Positions 1 through 9,926 of a stretch of 64,000 nucleotides of DNA are shown here, piece by piece. The stretch comes from a bacterium (GTDB taxonomy: Bacteria; Electryoneota; RPQS01). Both the position numbers and the translations under genes were made by a program. The notes beneath the pieces were generated by a model. It saw nothing but the letters and a program-made list of their open reading frames with translations. It was not told the DNA's origin and ran no database searches. The stretch is from contig JAHDVH010000001.1 in NCBI GenBank assembly GCA_023382385.1, forward strand, positions 124,001 through 188,000, in the 5' to 3' direction. Every line of letters begins with the position of its first letter. Position 1 is the stretch's first letter.

Positions 1-1013
1 TCAATACTGAGTTTTGGAAAGGCATAAAAGGCACCGCGCGGAGTCACGCATGAAATCCCGGGAATATCATTTAACATCTTAACCGTGAGATCTCGCCGGC
101 GCGACAGCTTTGCCTTGATCTCAGACAAATGCGACTGGTCACCGTCGAGTGCTGGCGCAATGGCATACTGTTCAGGATGATTAGCGGAAAGTCTGGCACG
201 AAGAAGTTTATTAAGTGCCTCTACATAGTCATTCAAGACTGAGGAACTGCCAGATACAACACCCCAACCAATGCGAAAGCCCGGCGCAACATATGCTTTT
301 GACATCCCATTGAACGTGACGATAGGATGCTCATGATCCAAAGATGCGATGGAGATATGCTCACCGCCATCGAGAATCAGCTTATCGTAAATTTCATCTG
401 CGAAAATGACAAGATTATGACGTCGTGCGAGTTCGAGAATCCCTTCCAGAGTCCTGCGCTCACATACCGATCCTGTCGGGTTGTTCGGGTTGATTAGGAC
501 AATAGCACGAGTCTTGGGAGTAATCTTCGCAGCGATGTCTTCGAGATCCGGCTGCCAACTGTTCTCTTCGTCAAGATAGTAGGGAATTTCCTTTGCTTCG
601 AGCTTGGCGAGAACTGCAGTGTAAAGCGGATAGCCGGGAGTTGGTGTCAAGACATGTTCACCCGCATTTACCAGTGCCGAAAAGCAGACTTCAATTGCCT
701 CGCTTGCACCAGTCGTCACAAAAACATCGCGAATATTTTTTATACCATTGCGGTCAGCCTGACGGCGGATGGACTCCGTAGCTTCTCTAATTCCGCTTGA
801 AGGTGCATATCCATTGTGATTGTCTCGCATCGCGCGAAGTGTCGCCTCAATGATATGTGGTGGTGTAACAAAATCAAAGAGGTTCGGATCGCCAATGTTC
901 AAATAGAGCATCTCGCGCCCACTTGCGGCAACCTGCTGTGCTACAACGACAACGTCACGAACGGCATATGTTACTTGCTCTGTACGTTTCGCCGGTATTA
1001 CGTGAGTAAGCAT
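1..1013 (-). CDS. Class I/II PLP-dependent aminotransferase, AlaA/AlaT-like (3' end outside the window)
   Basis: The frame opens at an ATG (1013-1011) and stays open to the window edge, giving 337 residues and a truncated C-terminus. It reads as a fold-type I aminotransferase. An N-terminal GDPN segment is followed by the substrate-loop NPNNPTG, then ADEIYDKL, and then NGMSKAY, in which the lysine at about residue 239 should form the Schiff base with PLP. The combination resembles glutamate-pyruvate (alanine) aminotransferases of the AlaA/AlaT group. The exact amino-acid specificity is inferred. It lies 30 bases downstream of the POT transporter gene on the same strand, so it is probably the third gene of a glgB operon. 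I see no clear Shine-Dalgarno sequence before this ATG. Confidence 0.88.
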   Translation of the reverse strand, partial: MLTHVIPAKRTEQVTYAVRDVVVVAQQVAASGREMLYLNIGDPNLFDFVTPPHIIEATLRAMRDNHNGYAPSSGIREATESIRRQADRNGIKNIRDVFVTTGASEAIEVCFSALVNAGEHVLTPTPGYPLYTAVLAKLEAKEIPYYLDEENSWQPDLEDIAAKITPKTRAIVLINPNNPTGSVCERRTLEGILELARRHNLVIFADEIYDKLILDGGEHISIASLDHEHPIVTFNGMSKAYVAPGFRIGWGVVSGSSSVLNDYVEALNKLLRARLSANHPEQYAIAPALDGDQSHLSEIKAKLSRRRDLTVKMLNDIPGISCVTPRGAFYAFPKLSI

Positions 1014-1043
1014 ATTCTAAACTCATTAGTCTGATGATAACTT

Positions 1044-2702
1044 TCAAACATCCTTGGCGTTCCACTTATTTGCAAAGTGAGCGTAAATTGCAACACCGAT
1101 TGCGGAGAAAATGCCGATTGCAGCAAACTGGTACCATAGTTTGTACGGGTGATATGCATTCCATAGTGTTTGCATGACCTGCATTGCATCCATACCTGAG
1201 ACGGACTGCAGAAACTCAGTGGCCTTAGTTCGGGCAATTCCCTCGCCTTCGACGAAAGCTTCCGACACAAGCCTGACGGCTCTTGAGGAATCTACACCTG
1301 CGGCCTGCACCTTAGCAACAATATCTTCTGGCGATTGACCATTTGTTATGCCGAACTTCGTTGCAAGATAGTTTAGCGACAAGTTTGCCTTGTCACCCAT
1401 TCGATCATAGACTTGGCCACCCATCAGCGATCCGTAGCTCCAGCCAATTGCAAGCGGAATGTTTGCATAGCCCATGTAAAGGGCCTTCTGGCCTTCAGGC
1501 GCGATAACTCCGAGATAGTCGTTCATCTTAGGACTTGCGAGCATCTCGCCAACGCTGAAACAGAGTATACCCAGAATGCAAAGATAACCCGACATCGTAA
1601 AGCCCGCTGCTACCAGACCGATCGCGGAAATCGTCATCCCCAGGAGAATCGATGTCAAGCGACGCATTCTTGCCACAAGGTACGATACAAACACAACGCA
1701 AACGACGATGAGTCCGGCATTAGCATTAATCATCCACTCCTGAGTGATCATCGTTCCGCGTGCGGTTTCAGTAGTCATCCAGGAGGGCAATCCAAGTGCC
1801 TTGACAATCATCGAGCTGTCAACCCAATCGACAATGAAGTTCGGCAGCATATCAAAGAGCTGCATAAACATCAGCCAGAATCCGGACATCAACCAGATAA
1901 AGGCGCCGACACGTGTTGTGCGGATGATCAGAAGTCCAAGCGACACTGCGACGGCTACCATCCGCACTTCTTTCGGAAACGGAATCAAAAAGACAATGAG
2001 AATAACCAGCATGCCGGCAGGAACTAACCACCAAGGACGGGCCATGTTGACACATGTTGTCTTGAAGATTGTCCACGGAGTGCCTGTCTGGTCACCGCCT
2101 GCGGGGACTTCCTTGTAAGTCAATAGCATCACGAAGTTCAAACTGACAATCACCGCACAACCGTAGAACACAGTCGGCCATGAGAATCCGTAAAGGAAGT
2201 GAGCCAGAGGCGGTCCAAGGAATCCTCCAATGTTGACCACCATGTAGAAAGTGCCCCAACCGACTGACGATGTCGCTCGCGTGATAGTTTGAACAAGAGT
2301 TCCTTGTATTCCTGGCTTAAAGACCGCTGTTCCAAACGCAAGGACGCAGCAACCGAACAAGAAAGGATAGAACTCGCGCTGCGTTGCCATCAAGAGATAG
2401 CCCGCAACCTTTAGCGCAATGCTCCACGCGATTGTTCGTTTGTACCCGTAACGATCGGCAAATCCGCCTGAAAACATAGGTACAAGCGACTGGACAAGAG
2501 CCCAGTAGAAAAAAATGATCCCCTTCTGGGTCTGCGTAAAATGAAGACCTGCAACTTCATCTGCCTGAGCAATGTAGATTGGAATAACTACGCGAACGCC
2601 ATAATAGGCGAGTCGCTCAATCATCTCCATGATGTTCAGCATCCAGAATGGACGTCCGAACTGGGCAAGTTGCCCAAACAGGTTTTGTCGCGGAATACTC
2701 AA
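1044..2702 (-). CDS. POT/PTR-family (MFS) proton-coupled peptide transporter-like protein
   Basis: This 552-residue polytopic inner-membrane protein carries the POT family hallmark ExxERxxYYG, seen as EMIERLAYYG near residue 25. It also has the MFS loop GGFADRYGYKRT near residue 80 and the FKPGIQGT and GxFYxxVNIGG motifs of the N-terminal six-helix bundle. POT proteins import di- and tripeptides with protons; some members carry other small solutes, so the substrate is uncertain. The start is a TTG (2702-2700). The first ATG in frame lies 20 residues in and would remove the segment leading into helix 1, so I kept the TTG. It sits 12 bases after glgB and 30 bases before the aminotransferase gene. 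Confidence 0.85.
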   Translation of the reverse strand: MSIPRQNLFGQLAQFGRPFWMLNIMEMIERLAYYGVRVVIPIYIAQADEVAGLHFTQTQKGIIFFYWALVQSLVPMFSGGFADRYGYKRTIAWSIALKVAGYLLMATQREFYPFLFGCCVLAFGTAVFKPGIQGTLVQTITRATSSVGWGTFYMVVNIGGFLGPPLAHFLYGFSWPTVFYGCAVIVSLNFVMLLTYKEVPAGGDQTGTPWTIFKTTCVNMARPWWLVPAGMLVILIVFLIPFPKEVRMVAVAVSLGLLIIRTTRVGAFIWLMSGFWLMFMQLFDMLPNFIVDWVDSSMIVKALGLPSWMTTETARGTMITQEWMINANAGLIVVCVVFVSYLVARMRRLTSILLGMTISAIGLVAAGFTMSGYLCILGILCFSVGEMLASPKMNDYLGVIAPEGQKALYMGYANIPLAIGWSYGSLMGGQVYDRMGDKANLSLNYLATKFGITNGQSPEDIVAKVQAAGVDSSRAVRLVSEAFVEGEGIARTKATEFLQSVSGMDAMQVMQTLWNAYHPYKLWYQFAAIGIFSAIGVAIYAHFANKWNAKDV

Positions 2703-2714
2703 ATTGATACTGAG

Positions 2715-4613
<1,899 letters not shown>

Positions 4614-4643
4614 TCGGTACTTGGAAATTATGAAATCACGTAC

Positions 4644-4672
4644 AATATAGAGCTTATCATCGGGAACTTCAA
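4644..4672 (-). promoter_or_regulatory. Sigma-70-type promoter for the glgB operon
   Basis: On the minus strand TTGAAG (4672-4667) and TATATT (4649-4644) are separated by exactly 17 bases, which gives a predicted transcript start about 25 bases before the glgB ATG. The remaining sequence between glgB and the tRNA (4673-4874) shows no gene that I would support. Confidence 0.6.
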
Positions 4673-4874
4673 GCGAACACCCGCTAAGTCAGCTGATCCT
4701 CACCTTGTTCCAAGTGGGGACGAGCGGTGACGCAAAGCCTTCATCTTTGGCGCGAAGCTCGAAAATCCGTGGTATGGGGGAAGGCACTTCGGCGCAATAG
4801 AAGGCTCGTTCTGCCATCCAGGAGTCAGGTCACGGCGAATGAACTATCTCCCAGAGTCCAGCCTGCGGAGAATC

Positions 4875-4901
4875 AAAAAAGGTCACCGCATGACGGTGAC
4901 C
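4875..4901 (-). terminator. Intrinsic terminator downstream of tRNA-Asn
   Basis: Read on the minus strand, a perfect 8-base-pair stem (GGTCACCG / CGGTGACC) with a 5-base loop is followed at once by six T residues. It begins seven bases after the tRNA 3' end. Confidence 0.85.
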
Positions 4902-4907
4902 TAAATG

Positions 4908-4979
4908 CTCCGGAGGAGGGATTCGAACCCCCGACCTAGTGGTTAACAGCCACCCGCTCTACCGCTGAGCTACTCCGGA
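4908..4979 (-). tRNA. tRNA-Asn (anticodon GTT)
   Basis: The minus strand folds as a 72-base tRNA. The acceptor stem TCCGGAG pairs with CTCCGGA, the D arm contains AGCTCAGCGGTAGAGC, the anticodon loop is CTGTTAA with anticodon GTT, and the T loop is GGTTCGAATCC. The discriminator is G (4908) and CCA is not encoded. A promoter and a terminator bracket it, so it is a single-gene transcript. Confidence 0.96.
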
Positions 4980-4989
4980 AATAAGCCGG

Positions 4990-5018
4990 AATCTACAGAA
5001 AATCCTTGAACTTGTCAA
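4990..5018 (-). promoter_or_regulatory. Promoter of tRNA-Asn
   Basis: On the minus strand a consensus TTGACA (5018-5013) is followed after 17 bases by TAGATT (4995-4990), placing the start a few bases before the tRNA 5' end. Confidence 0.75.
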
Positions 5019-5060
5019 GGGATTAGGAACATGGAAGAGTGCAAAAAACTGACGCAAAGC

Positions 5061-5089
5061 TTGAAAATGTGGCTCGCAAGATATATATT
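5061..5089 (+). promoter_or_regulatory. Promoter for the small basic protein / HIT operon
   Basis: TTGAAA (5061-5066) and TATATT (5084-5089) are spaced by 17 bases. The predicted transcript start near 5096 lies after any farther-upstream in-frame start and so supports the ATG at 5129. It is divergent from the tRNA promoter. Confidence 0.65.
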
Positions 5090-5128
5090 GAACTATTTAA
5101 GGCAAAATCAAGGCTAAAAGAGGACAAC

Positions 5129-5224
5129 ATGAGCCGCAACAAGACGATCATGAAGATGGTGCACCGTCGGAAACTCCGTCGAAAGAAGTTGAAAGTCAGA
5201 GCCATGAGGGATGCGAAGGCCTGA
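5129..5224 (+). CDS. 31-residue highly basic protein, possibly ribosome-associated (COX24/bS22-like)
   Basis: An ATG at 5129 with the Shine-Dalgarno-like AAAGAGGA 6 bases upstream opens a 31-residue frame. About half of its residues are Lys, Arg or His, and the core is HRRKLRRKKLKVR. Size, charge and the HRxxLRRK pattern recall the tiny AURKAIP1/COX24-domain proteins, including the mycobacterial ribosomal protein bS22. That link is inference from pattern only. The gene is preceded by a good promoter and ends 5 bases before the HIT gene, so the two are likely co-transcribed. A longer reading from 5039 would begin upstream of the -10 box and is unlikely. Confidence 0.6.
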   Translation: MSRNKTIMKMVHRRKLRRKKLKVRAMRDAKA

Positions 5225-5229
5225 GGCAA

Positions 5230-5574
5230 ATGGGACAGACCGTTTTTGGCCGAATGATTTCGGGCGAGATTCCTGTGGATAAGATTCTGGAAACAGAAGA
5301 CTTAATAGCTATTAGAGATATTAACCCGCAGGCACCAGTACACGTCCTGATCATTCCAAAGAAACCGTTGGCAGCGCTTTCAGATTCTACAACAAACGAC
5401 AGTGAGTTGTTAGGCAGACTTCTAAGTGCGGCACGTGATGTTGCAGCGATGCAAGGGTTATCGGAACGAGGCTATAGAGTTGTGATAAATGACGGAGAGT
5501 CCGCAGGGCAGTCGGTCCCGCATCTCCATCTGCATTTACTTGGGGGAAGGGACTTTCGCTGGCCACCTGGATAG
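5230..5574 (+). CDS. HIT-family nucleotide hydrolase (HinT-like)
   Basis: This 114-residue protein is a histidine-triad hydrolase. HinT-type enzymes cleave AMP-lysine and other phosphoramidates of purine nucleotides. The C-terminal catalytic triad PHLHLHLL gives His98, His100 and His102. The N-terminal half has the conserved AIRDINPQAPVHVLIIPKK strand-turn-strand segment. The size equals the usual bacterial HinT. It starts 5 bases after the small basic gene and is followed by a lipoprotein gene. The cellular substrate cannot be read from the sequence. Confidence 0.93.
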   Translation: MGQTVFGRMISGEIPVDKILETEDLIAIRDINPQAPVHVLIIPKKPLAALSDSTTNDSELLGRLLSAARDVAAMQGLSERGYRVVINDGESAGQSVPHLHLHLLGGRDFRWPPG

Positions 5575-5608
5575 TCTTAAGATTTTAGAAATAAAGAGGT
5601 TAATTGAG

Positions 5609-6025
5609 ATGAGACAAGTAACGCTTGCGCTTTGCCTAGTTGCAGGTTTGCTGGCCGTTGGTTCGTTTTCAGGCTGCCAATCCGGACCTACTGAGCAAGA
5701 ATTGTTCGACAAAGCTACTGCGGCTCAGGAACAAAGCGACTTCCCCACTGCGATCAAGGCATACGAGGAACTTGTCCAAAAGTACCCAAAGTCATCGTAT
5801 GCACCTAAATGCCAGTTTATGATTGGCTATTTGTACGCCAACCACATAAAGAATGTGGCCATGGCGAAAGAAGCCTATCAGTCCTTCATCAAGAGCTATC
5901 CAAACGATCAATTGGTAAAGGACGCTCAGTGGGAATTGGACCACCTGGGAATGGATGTGAATGAGATAGACGAGCTCAACAAGATCCTTGCTGCGCCGGA
6001 TTCGGCATCAGCACCTCAAGGTTAG
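5609..6025 (+). CDS. TPR lipoprotein, BamD/YbgF-like tetratricopeptide
   Basis: The product of 138 residues begins with a lipoprotein signal peptide ending in SFSGC, with the lipidated cysteine at residue 23. The rest is helical, with TPR-like repeats (ELFDKATAAQEQSDFPTAIKAYEELVQKYP and a second unit ending in FIKSYPND). The spacing resembles BamD and CpoB/YbgF outer-membrane proteins, but it is much shorter than BamD. It is probably periplasmic and membrane-anchored, with an unknown partner. I chose the ATG at 5609 because AAAGAGG lies 9 bases upstream and a signal peptide follows at once; the frame is open further upstream inside the HIT gene. Confidence 0.82.
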   Translation: MRQVTLALCLVAGLLAVGSFSGCQSGPTEQELFDKATAAQEQSDFPTAIKAYEELVQKYPKSSYAPKCQFMIGYLYANHIKNVAMAKEAYQSFIKSYPNDQLVKDAQWELDHLGMDVNEIDELNKILAAPDSASAPQG

Positions 6026-6056
6026 TCAAGAAGATTTCTTGCTGATCATGCCACTT

Positions 6057-6084
6057 AGATCCCCGAGAGGGGGTCTAATTTTTT
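6057..6084 (+). terminator. Intrinsic terminator after the TPR lipoprotein gene
   Basis: AGATCCCC and GGGGGTCT form an 8-base-pair stem with a GAGA loop (one T-G pair), followed by AATTTTTT. It separates the HIT group from the Bat operon. Confidence 0.82.
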
Positions 6085-6175
6085 GTCGGATTGCCGGAAC
6101 TCGTAGAGCGGTTTGCGAGTTACTTTCAGAGAACAGGTATTTTGAATTGTAACAAATTGGAAAGTAGCAACTTGT

Positions 6176-7165
6176 ATGGACGCGGATATTCGAGAACTCA
6201 CCCTCCGGATTGAGCGGGAAGCAGAACTCGCGGATCGCATTCTCACAGAGGCAGGGAAGTTAGTAGTCGGTCAGAAACCAATGCTCGAACGGCTTCTGAT
6301 TGGATTGTTCAGCAATGGCCACGTCCTGTTGGAAGGTGTACCCGGGTTGGCAAAGACACTGACTATCAAGACGCTTGCGTCTACCGTTTCTGCACACTTC
6401 CAGCGGATTCAGTTCACTCCAGACTTGCTTCCTGCAGACCTTGTTGGCACGCTTGTCTACAATCAGAAAGATGGGAACTTTACGACCAAGAAGGGGCCGG
6501 TATTCTCGAATTTCGTGCTCGCAGATGAAATTAACCGTGCACCTGCAAAAGTGCAGTCCGCTCTCTTAGAGGCAATGCAAGAGCAACAGGTTACCATCGG
6601 CGAACACACATATCCGCTTCCACAGCCATTTCTGGTTCTCGCGACACAGAACCCGATTGAGCAGGAAGGTACCTACCCCTTGCCTGAGGCGCAGGTCGAT
6701 CGATTCATGCTGAAGGTAAAAGTTGACTATCCACGCCGTGATGAAGAAGCGCGCATCATGCGCACATTCTCGCGCAGTGAGCTGCAGGCCATCAACCCAG
6801 TCGCCACGCCAGAAGAACTGCTTCGCATACGTGGACTTGTAGAGTCAATTTACGTGGATCCTAAGATAGAAGACTACGTGCTTGACATAGTTTTCACGAG
6901 TCGGCAACCGGAGCACCACAAGTTGCCTGAGCTCAAACCGCTGATCCAGTACGGAGCCTCTCCGCGTGCCTCAATCTTTCTTTTGAAAGCTGCGCGAGCG
7001 CACGCTTTCTTAAGGCATCGCGGCTATGTAGTGCCTGAAGATATTAGGGCGATCGGCATGGACGTTCTGCGCCACAGGATTGGGGTTACGTATGAAGCGG
7101 AGGCGGAGGAAGTCTCGAGCGAGGCCATTGTTGAAAAGATTTTTGGCGCTGTAGAGGTCCCGTAA
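6176..7165 (+). CDS. moxR: MoxR-family AAA+ ATPase
   Basis: This cytoplasmic AAA+ ATPase of 329 residues has Walker A GVPGLAKT (54-61), Walker B VLADEINRA (Asp117, Glu118) and the sensor segment LATQNPIEQEGTYPLPEAQVDRF that typifies MoxR. MoxR proteins act as chaperones for VWA-domain partners. It opens an operon whose next members are DUF58, BatA and BatB, which is the standard arrangement. The ATG at 6176 lies about 90 bases after the terminator at 6057-6084. In that gap I see only weak promoter-like elements (TATTTT at about 6138). Confidence 0.95.
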   Translation: MDADIRELTLRIEREAELADRILTEAGKLVVGQKPMLERLLIGLFSNGHVLLEGVPGLAKTLTIKTLASTVSAHFQRIQFTPDLLPADLVGTLVYNQKDGNFTTKKGPVFSNFVLADEINRAPAKVQSALLEAMQEQQVTIGEHTYPLPQPFLVLATQNPIEQEGTYPLPEAQVDRFMLKVKVDYPRRDEEARIMRTFSRSELQAINPVATPEELLRIRGLVESIYVDPKIEDYVLDIVFTSRQPEHHKLPELKPLIQYGASPRASIFLLKAARAHAFLRHRGYVVPEDIRAIGMDVLRHRIGVTYEAEAEEVSSEAIVEKIFGAVEVP

Positions 7166-7168
7166 CCC

Positions 7169-8047
7169 GTGCTTGAGACTCGTGAGATAGTACGCAAAGT
7201 CCGCCAGATCGAGATTAAGACTCGAGGCTTGGTGAATGAAGTCATGTCTGGAGAGTACCATGCCGTGTTCAAAGGGCGCGGCATGAATTTCTCTGAGGTA
7301 AGAGAGTATCAAATCGGTGACGATGTCCGAACGATTGATTGGAACGTCTCTGCGCGAACGGGAAGGCCCCACGTCAAGCTTTTTGAAGAAGAGAGAGAAC
7401 TTGTCGTGATGCTTCTTTGTGACGTGTCAAGCTCTTCACTCTTTGGTTCGGGGCGTGCGCTGAAAATGGACATCGCGGCCGAACTCGCAGCCGTGCTCGC
7501 TTTCTCCGCAATTAAGAACAATGACAAGGTTGGATTACTGCTGTTCACAGATCATGTTGAGAAGTTCATTGCGCCACGCAAAGGTCGTTCGCATATATTG
7601 CGAATTCTTCGCGAACTCATAACTTTTGAACCGAAGCGGAGCGGCACAAGCCTCAACGTCGCTCTTGAGTACATGCTGAACGTTCTGAAGAAGCGAGCGA
7701 TCGTCTTTCTGATATCTGACTTCATTGATCAGGATTATGTCCGGCCCTTGAGAGTCTGTGCGCGTAAACATGACTTAATGGCTTTGCACCTCACAGATCC
7801 TCGCGAAACCTCATGGCCCAAATCAGGATTAGTGAAACTTCATGATGCAGAGTCAGGGGCTTCTCTGTGGATAGATACGTCGTCGACAAGTGGACGAAAG
7901 ATCTTACAAACGGAATTCAGACTCTGGCAGGAAAGTGTAAAGCAGTTGATGCAACGGTCCGGTGCGGACTATGCAAGTCTAAATGTTGCTGAGGACTACG
8001 TGCGGAGCCTTGTCACAATGTTTAAGAGGCGCGAGCAGCGAAGATGA
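7169..8047 (+). CDS. DUF58 domain protein of the Bat operon
   Basis: This 292-residue protein contains the DUF58 signature (YQIGDDVRTIDWNVSARTGR near residues 48-67) followed by a VWA-like fold with CDVSSSS at about residue 88. DUF58 proteins accompany MoxR ATPases in almost all known cases and are thought to be their adaptor or client. The start is GTG (7169), 3 bases after moxR stops. The gene ends in an ATGA overlap with the next one. No membrane segment is visible, so it is likely cytoplasmic or peripheral. Confidence 0.93.
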   Translation: MLETREIVRKVRQIEIKTRGLVNEVMSGEYHAVFKGRGMNFSEVREYQIGDDVRTIDWNVSARTGRPHVKLFEEERELVVMLLCDVSSSSLFGSGRALKMDIAAELAAVLAFSAIKNNDKVGLLLFTDHVEKFIAPRKGRSHILRILRELITFEPKRSGTSLNVALEYMLNVLKKRAIVFLISDFIDQDYVRPLRVCARKHDLMALHLTDPRETSWPKSGLVKLHDAESGASLWIDTSSTSGRKILQTEFRLWQESVKQLMQRSGADYASLNVAEDYVRSLVTMFKRREQRR

Positions 8048-8946
8048 AGCTGCATGGTATCGAGCGAACATTGTTGGTTCTGGAATTCATGTTTTTGGGT
8101 GCAGCAATCGCCTCCGCTCAAATCCATGTTGGCGATCCAATTGAGTATAGAGTGAAGATCACCCCATGTGACAGCGTGGAAATCCTTGAACCGAAGGGCG
8201 TCCCGTTGCGCGTCCTTCCCGGCAAGCGTCAGATCGCGCCAGAAAGCGGCGGTGAAATTGTGTTTCACGCAGCACTCTTTGATACAGGTGCGTTCGATGT
8301 GCCGGCACTGCGTGTGGTAGCATATGGCTCAGGACAGCCGCTGGACACATTTCTCTCGGATGAGAGGCACATTCAAGTTGTGTCACTCCTTGACGACACT
8401 GCGGCTACACCCAGGCCAATAAAGCCGTATGTTGAGCATCCACTTCGATTTGCCGATTTATGGCGGGAATACGCACATTGGGTGGCCATCGCGCTCGGAG
8501 CGGCTGCCTTACTGTTTGCCTTCATTTGGTGGCGTAGGCGGACTAAGCAAGGAATCAAGGAGCAAGTCCTTCCGCAGCTACCTCCTGCGGAACTTGCTTT
8601 GAGGGAGCTAATTTCGTTGCGGGACAAGAAGTATCCGGATAGAGGAATGGTCAAAGAGCATTACAGTGAATTCTCTGAAATCATGCGGCGATACTTAGAA
8701 GGCAACTATTCATTTCCCGCACTTGAGATGACTACTCATGAATTATCCCTTGAATTCAAGCGGGAAGAATTGCCCACGTGCTGGCGGCAGGAACTCTTGC
8801 CAATCCTTTTTGAGGCGGACTTGGTAAAATTCGCAAAGGAAGTGCCTTCACTTTCTGATTGTGCGAAGATTTTGGACACAGGATTTCGTCTTGTAGAACT
8901 CACTCGTCCACACGAAGAAGATGCGACGGAGAAACAAGCAGCATGA
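8044..8946 (+). CDS. Single-pass membrane protein between DUF58 and BatA in the Bat operon
   Basis: The 300-residue product has an N-terminal signal sequence (to about Ala25), a periplasmic beta-rich region resembling the short BatD-like segment of such operons, one transmembrane helix (about 146-163, ending WWRRR) and a cytoplasmic helical tail of about 135 residues. Proteins of this layout occupy the same slot in other moxR-bat operons; no biochemical role is known to me. It overlaps both neighbours by ATGA, which implies translational coupling and a fixed stoichiometry with BatA. Confidence 0.85.
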   Translation: MKLHGIERTLLVLEFMFLGAAIASAQIHVGDPIEYRVKITPCDSVEILEPKGVPLRVLPGKRQIAPESGGEIVFHAALFDTGAFDVPALRVVAYGSGQPLDTFLSDERHIQVVSLLDDTAATPRPIKPYVEHPLRFADLWREYAHWVAIALGAAALLFAFIWWRRRTKQGIKEQVLPQLPPAELALRELISLRDKKYPDRGMVKEHYSEFSEIMRRYLEGNYSFPALEMTTHELSLEFKREELPTCWRQELLPILFEADLVKFAKEVPSLSDCAKILDTGFRLVELTRPHEEDATEKQAA

Positions 8947-9926
8947 AATTCGCGAATCCCGAATTCTTCTGGCTGTTTCTGCTGATTCCCTTGGTTACGT
9001 ATGTGTATCTCTTTCGGGAACAGTATCTTCGCACTGACATTAGGTTTCCGACACTTTCGCACATTGGGGGAATGTCGCGCACGGTGCGCGTCCGGTTAAG
9101 GCACGCTCCGTTTGTCTTACGAGTTGCAGGCATGTCACTGCTTATTGTTGCACTTGCTAGGCCACAGGCGTTCGATACGGAGAGCAAACGCTCGATCGAG
9201 GGAATTGATATTGTCCTGTGTATCGATATTTCGACTTCGATGGCCGCCGAGGATCTGAAGCCCGATCGTCTCGAGGCGGCTAAACGTGTCGCGGCAAGCT
9301 TTGTTCAGCTACGGACTCACGATCGTATCGGAGTAGTCCCATTTGCTGCTGAAAGTTTCACGCAAGTGCCCCTCACGACGGACCACAAGGTCTTGCTCAG
9401 CCTTTTAGGGCAGATTCAAATGCGAATGGTCGAGGATGGCACTGCGATCGGTACGGCTTTGGCGACCTCAATCAACAGACTCCGCGACTCAGATGCAAAG
9501 TCGAAAGTGATCATATTATTGACAGACGGGCAGAATAACCGTGGCGAAATTGACCCGTTGACCGCTGCTCAGGCTGCACGAGCTTTGGGCGTTCGTATCT
9601 ATACAATAGGTGTCGGCACGCGCGGTGTGGCGCCTTATCCGGTCGAAACGGTTTTCGGGAAGCGCTACCAGAATGTGCAGGTTAACATTGATGAAGAGAT
9701 GTTAACGGAGATCGCGAATCAGACTGGTGGACGCTATTATCGAGCGACGGATGACAAAAGTCTGGCAGAGATCTATGAAGTGATCGATCAACTCGAGCGC
9801 ACAAAGATTCAGGTTGAAGAGTATAAGGAAGTCGCCGAGCTATTTGGGCCATGGTTGACGTCGGCCATACTTTGTCTTGCGTTAGAAGCTCTTCTTGGCC
9901 TGACGTGGTTCCGAAAACTGCCATGA
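8943..9926 (+). CDS. batA: BatA, VWA-domain inner-membrane protein
   Basis: BatA has 327 residues, with N-terminal membrane helices (residues 9-24 and 58-73), a VWA domain and a C-terminal helix. The metal-ion-dependent adhesion site is intact: Asp95-x-Ser97-x-Ser99 within CIDISTSM, with TDGQNN further on. Bat proteins were named from Bacteroides aerotolerance and are thought to form a membrane complex with MoxR. The start ATG at 8943 overlaps the preceding stop (ATGA) and is followed at once by the family-typical FANPEFFWLFLLIP; the frame is open further upstream but that part is not BatA-like. Confidence 0.94.
   Translation: MKFANPEFFWLFLLIPLVTYVYLFREQYLRTDIRFPTLSHIGGMSRTVRVRLRHAPFVLRVAGMSLLIVALARPQAFDTESKRSIEGIDIVLCIDISTSMAAEDLKPDRLEAAKRVAASFVQLRTHDRIGVVPFAAESFTQVPLTTDHKVLLSLLGQIQMRMVEDGTAIGTALATSINRLRDSDAKSKVIILLTDGQNNRGEIDPLTAAQAARALGVRIYTIGVGTRGVAPYPVETVFGKRYQNVQVNIDEEMLTEIANQTGGRYYRATDDKSLAEIYEVIDQLERTKIQVEEYKEVAELFGPWLTSAILCLALEALLGLTWFRKLP

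Noticed and set aside
1413-2027. Plus-strand 204-residue frame, His- and Asn-rich
   Set aside because: It lies wholly antisense to the POT transporter gene, has odd composition and no ribosome-binding site.
4727-4939. Plus-strand 70-residue frame ending EEGFEPPT
   Set aside because: Its end is the antisense of the tRNA-Asn T arm, a well-known source of false genes, and it crosses the tRNA terminator.
5039-5128. N-terminal extension of the small basic protein
   Set aside because: The extension would begin upstream of the -35 and -10 boxes at 5061-5089 and lacks a ribosome-binding site; the ATG at 5129 has both.
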